This document shows, piece by piece, positions 61,269 to 64,000 of a stretch of DNA of 64,000 nt. The notes under the pieces were generated by a model. The model was not told the DNA's origin. It searched no databases and saw only the letters and a list, made by a program, of their open reading frames with translations. The stretch's first letter is position 1. Each line of letters begins with the position of its first letter. The translations under genes and the position numbers were made by a program. The DNA lies in assembly GCA_030550515.1 (NCBI GenBank), contig JAUQPE010000010.1:1-64000 (forward strand). The letters run 5' to 3'. Source of the stretch: Thermotogota bacterium (GTDB lineage: Bacteria > Thermotogota > Thermotogae > Thermotogales > Thermotogaceae).

Positions 61269-61726
61269 CACGTTCTCAGGTGGTCGTTTTTGAGCTGGTG
61301 GGAGAGCAAGAGGAGGAAGACGGCGACGGCGAGCTTCACGAAGTACAACAGGACGAACCTGAACGGTGGTACCAGGATCTTGATCCAGCCTATCTCGCGA
61401 CCGAGATCGACGAGGATCGGTGTCTGAAAGGTCACGATCACGAGCAGCAGCACCGCGCTGACCTTGATAAAATCTTTGACCAGTTCCCTCGCGCCCCTTT
61501 CGGCCTTCTTCCTGTACCTGTCCTCGCAGAAGATGACGATCCCAAGCACCACAAGCCCCATCACGATGACCACGAACTTGTCGATCGCGTTGAACGTCTC
61601 CCAACGCGCTCCCAAAAGCTGCAACACTTTCTTGACGAACTCCCTGGACTCGACGAACATGTAAAAACCAAGGACCCCCGTCAAGACGAGGAAGAGATAG
61701 GTTAGAAAGTGGCGAAAAAGTTTCAC
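61268..61726 (-). CDS. Four-helix membrane protein of unknown function coupled to uxaC
   Basis: A 152-residue inner-membrane protein with four predicted helices (about 5-24, 48-68, 87-107 and 120-142) separated by basic loops (EDRYRKKAERGAR). I recognise no family or motif. The GTG start overlaps the uxaC stop by four bases (GTGA), so it is translated with it, and a bidirectional terminator follows. A link to uronate uptake or metabolism is possible from position alone. Confidence 0.72.
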   Translation of the reverse strand: MKLFRHFLTYLFLVLTGVLGFYMFVESREFVKKVLQLLGARWETFNAIDKFVVIVMGLVVLGIVIFCEDRYRKKAERGARELVKDFIKVSAVLLLVIVTFQTPILVDLGREIGWIKILVPPFRFVLLYFVKLAVAVFLLLLSHQLKNDHLRT

Positions 61727-63099
61727 GGGTTGTCCCCCCCTTCTCGTCCGAAGAAGAGTTCCTTGGGTCCGTAGTACGAGACGTGTTCCACGAGACGTTC
61801 TGCCTCCCTGAGTGGGATCTGGCCTTTTTCCACCATCTCACCCACCACGCTACACAGCACCCGCCTGAACATCTCCGTTCTGGAACCGAAGGAGAGTAGT
61901 TTCCTGGAGTCGGTCACCATCCCGGCGAGGTTGTGCAGCAGGTCCACAGTCGCCATGTATTTGAGATGCGTCTCCATCCCGTACGGACTGTCGTTGAACC
62001 ACCACGGGGCACCAACGTAGACGTTCGGGAAAGCCCTGGCTATGGTCACAACGGTTGGAAGGTGTGTGGGATCGAGCACGTAGAGGACCACTTTCAGTTT
62101 TCCGTCGAACTCGTTCAGAAAGTACCTGAGCCCCTCGGCGATCCTCAGAAAGTTCGTGGAGATGTCTCCCCCAGAGTCTGGGCCAAGGGTTCTCAAGAGG
62201 ACGTCCCTGTAGTCCCTGAGGGCTCCTATGTGGAGTTGGGTGACCCAACCCGTTTCCTGGTTCATCCTCCCAAACTGCACCATCATGAAGGCCTTGTAAT
62301 CCCTCACCTCTTCATCCGAAAGTTTCTCCCCGGAGAAGGCCTTGTCGTGGATCTCGCTGGCCCTCTTCCCGTCCACGTGGTAGGTATCGGGTTGAAGCAA
62401 CGCGTGGTCGCTGGCGACGCACCCGTGCTTTTTGAAGTGTTCGTGAGACTTCCAGAGGGCGCCGAGGAAACCTTCCAGAGTGGAGGTGTCCTCGTTGTAG
62501 ATCTCTCCAAGCCTTTCCACGTAGCTTTTCCAACCTTCCTTTTCCACGTTCATCGCCCTGTCCGGCCTCCAGGTCGGCAGGATCTTCACGTCCGGCACGA
62601 CTTCTTTCGCCTTTCTGTGGTACTCCAGAGAAGAGATGGGGTCATCCGTCGTGCAGAGGATCTCAACCTTCATTTCCCTCAAGAGCTGTTGTGGGCGCAT
62701 CCGGGAGAGTTTCTCTTTGGTCTCCTCCCATATCTCCTTGGCCGTCTCTTCCGAGATGACTTTCTCGATCCCAAACCTCCTCCGCAGGTCCAGATGTATC
62801 CACTCGTATGTGGGATTGCCGACGAACCTCGGGAAGACCTTTGCCAGCATCATCCACTTCTCCTCGTTGCTCCTGGAGCCGGTGATGTACTCTTCGGGGA
62901 CACCGCACCTTCTCATCAACTCCCAGACGTAATGGTCGGTGGCGGCTTCCACCTCCCAGATGTCGTTCCACCCTCTGTTCTCCACGATATCCTTCGCCTC
63001 CAAATGGTTGTGCGGGTCCACGATGGGAAGATCCTTCACCCTCTCGAAGAGAAAAACGGCCGTTTTATTCGTTAAAAGGTAATCCTTTCCCAAAAACAT
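61723..63099 (-). CDS. uxaC: Glucuronate (uronate) isomerase
   Basis: A 458-residue member of the amidohydrolase-related uronate isomerase family that interconverts glucuronate and fructuronate, or galacturonate and tagaturonate. Blocks: VDPHNHLEAKDI (metal HxH), ILCTTDDPISSLEYH, LPTWRPDRAMN, VTQLHIGALRD, and the C-terminal GMVTDSRKLLSFGSRTEMFRRVLC. T. maritima TM0064 is of similar length. An ATG start has GGAGGTGGTC upstream. It should process the glucuronate freed by AguA. The gene is divergent from kdgA. Confidence 0.94.
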   Translation of the reverse strand: MFLGKDYLLTNKTAVFLFERVKDLPIVDPHNHLEAKDIVENRGWNDIWEVEAATDHYVWELMRRCGVPEEYITGSRSNEEKWMMLAKVFPRFVGNPTYEWIHLDLRRRFGIEKVISEETAKEIWEETKEKLSRMRPQQLLREMKVEILCTTDDPISSLEYHRKAKEVVPDVKILPTWRPDRAMNVEKEGWKSYVERLGEIYNEDTSTLEGFLGALWKSHEHFKKHGCVASDHALLQPDTYHVDGKRASEIHDKAFSGEKLSDEEVRDYKAFMMVQFGRMNQETGWVTQLHIGALRDYRDVLLRTLGPDSGGDISTNFLRIAEGLRYFLNEFDGKLKVVLYVLDPTHLPTVVTIARAFPNVYVGAPWWFNDSPYGMETHLKYMATVDLLHNLAGMVTDSRKLLSFGSRTEMFRRVLCSVVGEMVEKGQIPLREAERLVEHVSYYGPKELFFGREGGDNP

Positions 63100-63166
63100 G
63101 AGACCACCTCCGTCCTTCGAGACTGAGAAAACTTCTTTTCAAGCGTCTCTTTCCTTGGTATCATTA

Positions 63167-63175
63167 ATTATAGCA
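63167..63175 (-). promoter_or_regulatory. Extended -10 promoter of uxaC
   Basis: On the minus strand, TGCTATAAT is a perfect extended -10, about 68 bases upstream of the uxaC ATG. The surrounding 27 bases form an imperfect inverted repeat ending in CTTG and CAAG. The rest of the 183-base gap is AT-rich with no gene; I could not place the kdgA promoter. Confidence 0.6.
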
Positions 63176-63282
63176 ACAAGGATGGTTTCAGAGAAAAAAG
63201 AAAACGCATCGCGAGTTTTCAAAAAAATTTTGTGATCCAGGTATCTCCAAATATCAAATATCAGCACGTGGAGGTGTTCGGG

Positions 63283-63894
63283 ATGAGAGAAGTTTTTCGT
63301 TCGAACGGGATCGTGGCAGTTTTGAGGGCCTCAAGCGTTGAAGAAGCCAAGGAAAAAGCTTTGGCCATATTCGAGGGAGGCATCAAAATCATAGAGGTCA
63401 CTTTCACGGTACCGAACGCCGATTCCGTGATAAGGGAGCTTTCCAGTCTGAAGGAAAAAGGCGCTTGGATCGGTGCGGGAACGGTGTTGGACGTCGACAT
63501 GTGCAGGAAAGCGATCGAGAGTGGCGCGCAATTCATCGTGAGCCCACACTTGGACGAGGACATATCGAAGTACTGCAAGGAGAAGGGGGTTTTTTACATG
63601 CCGGGCGTGATGACGCCGACCGAGATCGTGAAGGCTTTGAAGCTTGGCCACAAGATCTTGAAACTCTTCCCCGGCGAAGTGCTCAAGCCGACTTTCGTGA
63701 AGGCGATGAAAGGGCCGTTCCCGGAGGTGGAGTTCGTCCCAACCGGCGGTGTCAGCCTCGAAAACCTGCACGAGTGGTTCGAGGCGGGGGTCCTCGCCGT
63801 CGGTGTGGGAACCGCGCTCACGAAGGGAACGCCGGATGAGGTCAAACAGAAGGCTCAGACGTTCGTCGAGAAGGTCAGGGGGTGCTTGAGATGA
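63283..63894 (+). CDS. kdgA: 2-keto-3-deoxy-6-phosphogluconate aldolase
   Basis: A 203-residue class I aldolase that splits KDPG into pyruvate and glyceraldehyde-3-phosphate, and in this pathway ends uronate breakdown. Active-site parts: [20 protein letters not shown] (glutamate), [16 protein letters not shown], the Schiff-base lysine in KILKLFPGE, and PTGGVS. Closely matches the T. maritima enzyme (TM0066; 205 residues). The ATG at 63283 has GGAGGTG upstream; an in-frame codon 51 bases earlier has no support. Its stop overlaps kdgK (ATGA). Confidence 0.95.
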   Translation: MREVFRSNGIVAVLRASSVEEAKEKALAIFEGGIKIIEVTFTVPNADSVIRELSSLKEKGAWIGAGTVLDVDMCRKAIESGAQFIVSPHLDEDISKYCKEKGVFYMPGVMTPTEIVKALKLGHKILKLFPGEVLKPTFVKAMKGPFPEVEFVPTGGVSLENLHEWFEAGVLAVGVGTALTKGTPDEVKQKAQTFVEKVRGCLR

Positions 63895-64000
63895 AGGTCG
63901 TCACCTTTGGAGAGATCATGCTCAGGTTGAACCCGCCAGCCTACAAGAGGATCTTCCAGACCGACGTCTTCGAGGTCACGTACGGTGGTGCAGAAGCGAA
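63891..64000 (+). CDS. kdgK: 2-keto-3-deoxygluconate kinase (start only, cut by window end)
   Basis: The first 36 residues of a PfkB-family sugar kinase: [14 protein letters not shown] followed by [10 protein letters not shown], the substrate-facing N-terminal pattern of KDG kinases. It overlaps kdgA by four bases. By position and sequence it is the homologue of T. maritima TM0067, phosphorylating KDG to KDPG for KdgA. The rest lies beyond the window. Confidence 0.9.
   Translation, partial: MKVVTFGEIMLRLNPPAYKRIFQTDVFEVTYGGAEA

Overview
The window reads as chromosomal DNA of a hyperthermophilic member of the Thermotogales, in or close to Thermotoga. The main evidence is gene content and order. 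From memory, the series helicase / dipeptide epimerase / HydB-HydC-like subunits / soluble chemoreceptor / porCDAB / SDR / mutL / laminarinase / GH3 beta-glucosidase / oligosaccharide ABC transporter / ROK regulator / folate genes / Feo / aguA / xylanase / uxaC / kdgA / kdgK follows T. maritima TM0005 to TM0067 closely. Several proteins, such as the pyruvate:ferredoxin oxidoreductase subunits, have the lengths I recall for T. maritima. Base composition looks close to 50 % G+C by eye, above what I recall for T. maritima, so this is probably a separate lineage. The species is not determined. There are no rRNA or tRNA genes, CRISPR arrays, insertion sequences or prophage genes, and coding density is very high with many 4-base start/stop overlaps.

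Layout. 1-6553: the end of a Cache-type protein, then a minus-strand operon of transglutaminase-like protein, dipeptide epimerase, UPF1-like helicase and two alpha/beta hydrolases. 6607-8460: a cyclase-family hydrolase and a membrane protein fusing a PlsY-like acyltransferase to a polyprenol-kinase-like domain. 8509-13375: a redox and oxygen region with a HydC/HydB-like NADH-oxidising module, a ferritin-like protein, and divergently a di-iron metallo-beta-lactamase protein with a soluble chemoreceptor. 13506-16566: porCDAB. 16615-20047: an SDR enzyme, mutL and an esterase. 20157-31119: a beta-glucan operon starting with its own ROK regulator, then binding protein, permeases, ATPases, a small membrane protein, GH3 beta-glucosidase and GH16 laminarinase.

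31340-40984: a DUF362 ferredoxin; an exported protein of unknown function, a THEP1 NTPase, an HD-GYP protein and pterin/folate genes in one tight row; then (minus strand) an ABC exporter and Xaa-Pro dipeptidase. 41068-47938: a barrel-like envelope protein, a second DUF362 ferredoxin, and a Feo operon behind a strong promoter and a perfect Fur-like palindrome, extended by a membrane protein, a lipase-like protein and a NagA-like deacetylase. 47980-64000: glucuronoxylan use, with a small lipoprotein, alpha-glucuronidase, a five-gene transporter, a five-module xylanase, a lipoprotein with two duplicated binding modules, uronate isomerase, KDPG aldolase and the start of KDG kinase.

How it fits together. 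Extracellular LamA and XynA cut glucans and xylans, two Opp-type transporters import the products, BglB and AguA finish the digestion, and uronic acids pass through UxaC, KdgA and KdgK towards pyruvate. PFOR oxidises pyruvate to acetyl-CoA and reduced ferredoxin, and the HydBC-like module may exchange electrons with NADH. Recurrent promoter signals are extended -10 elements (TGnTATAAT-like). Start codons were chosen by Shine-Dalgarno spacing and family length; GTG and TTG starts are common.
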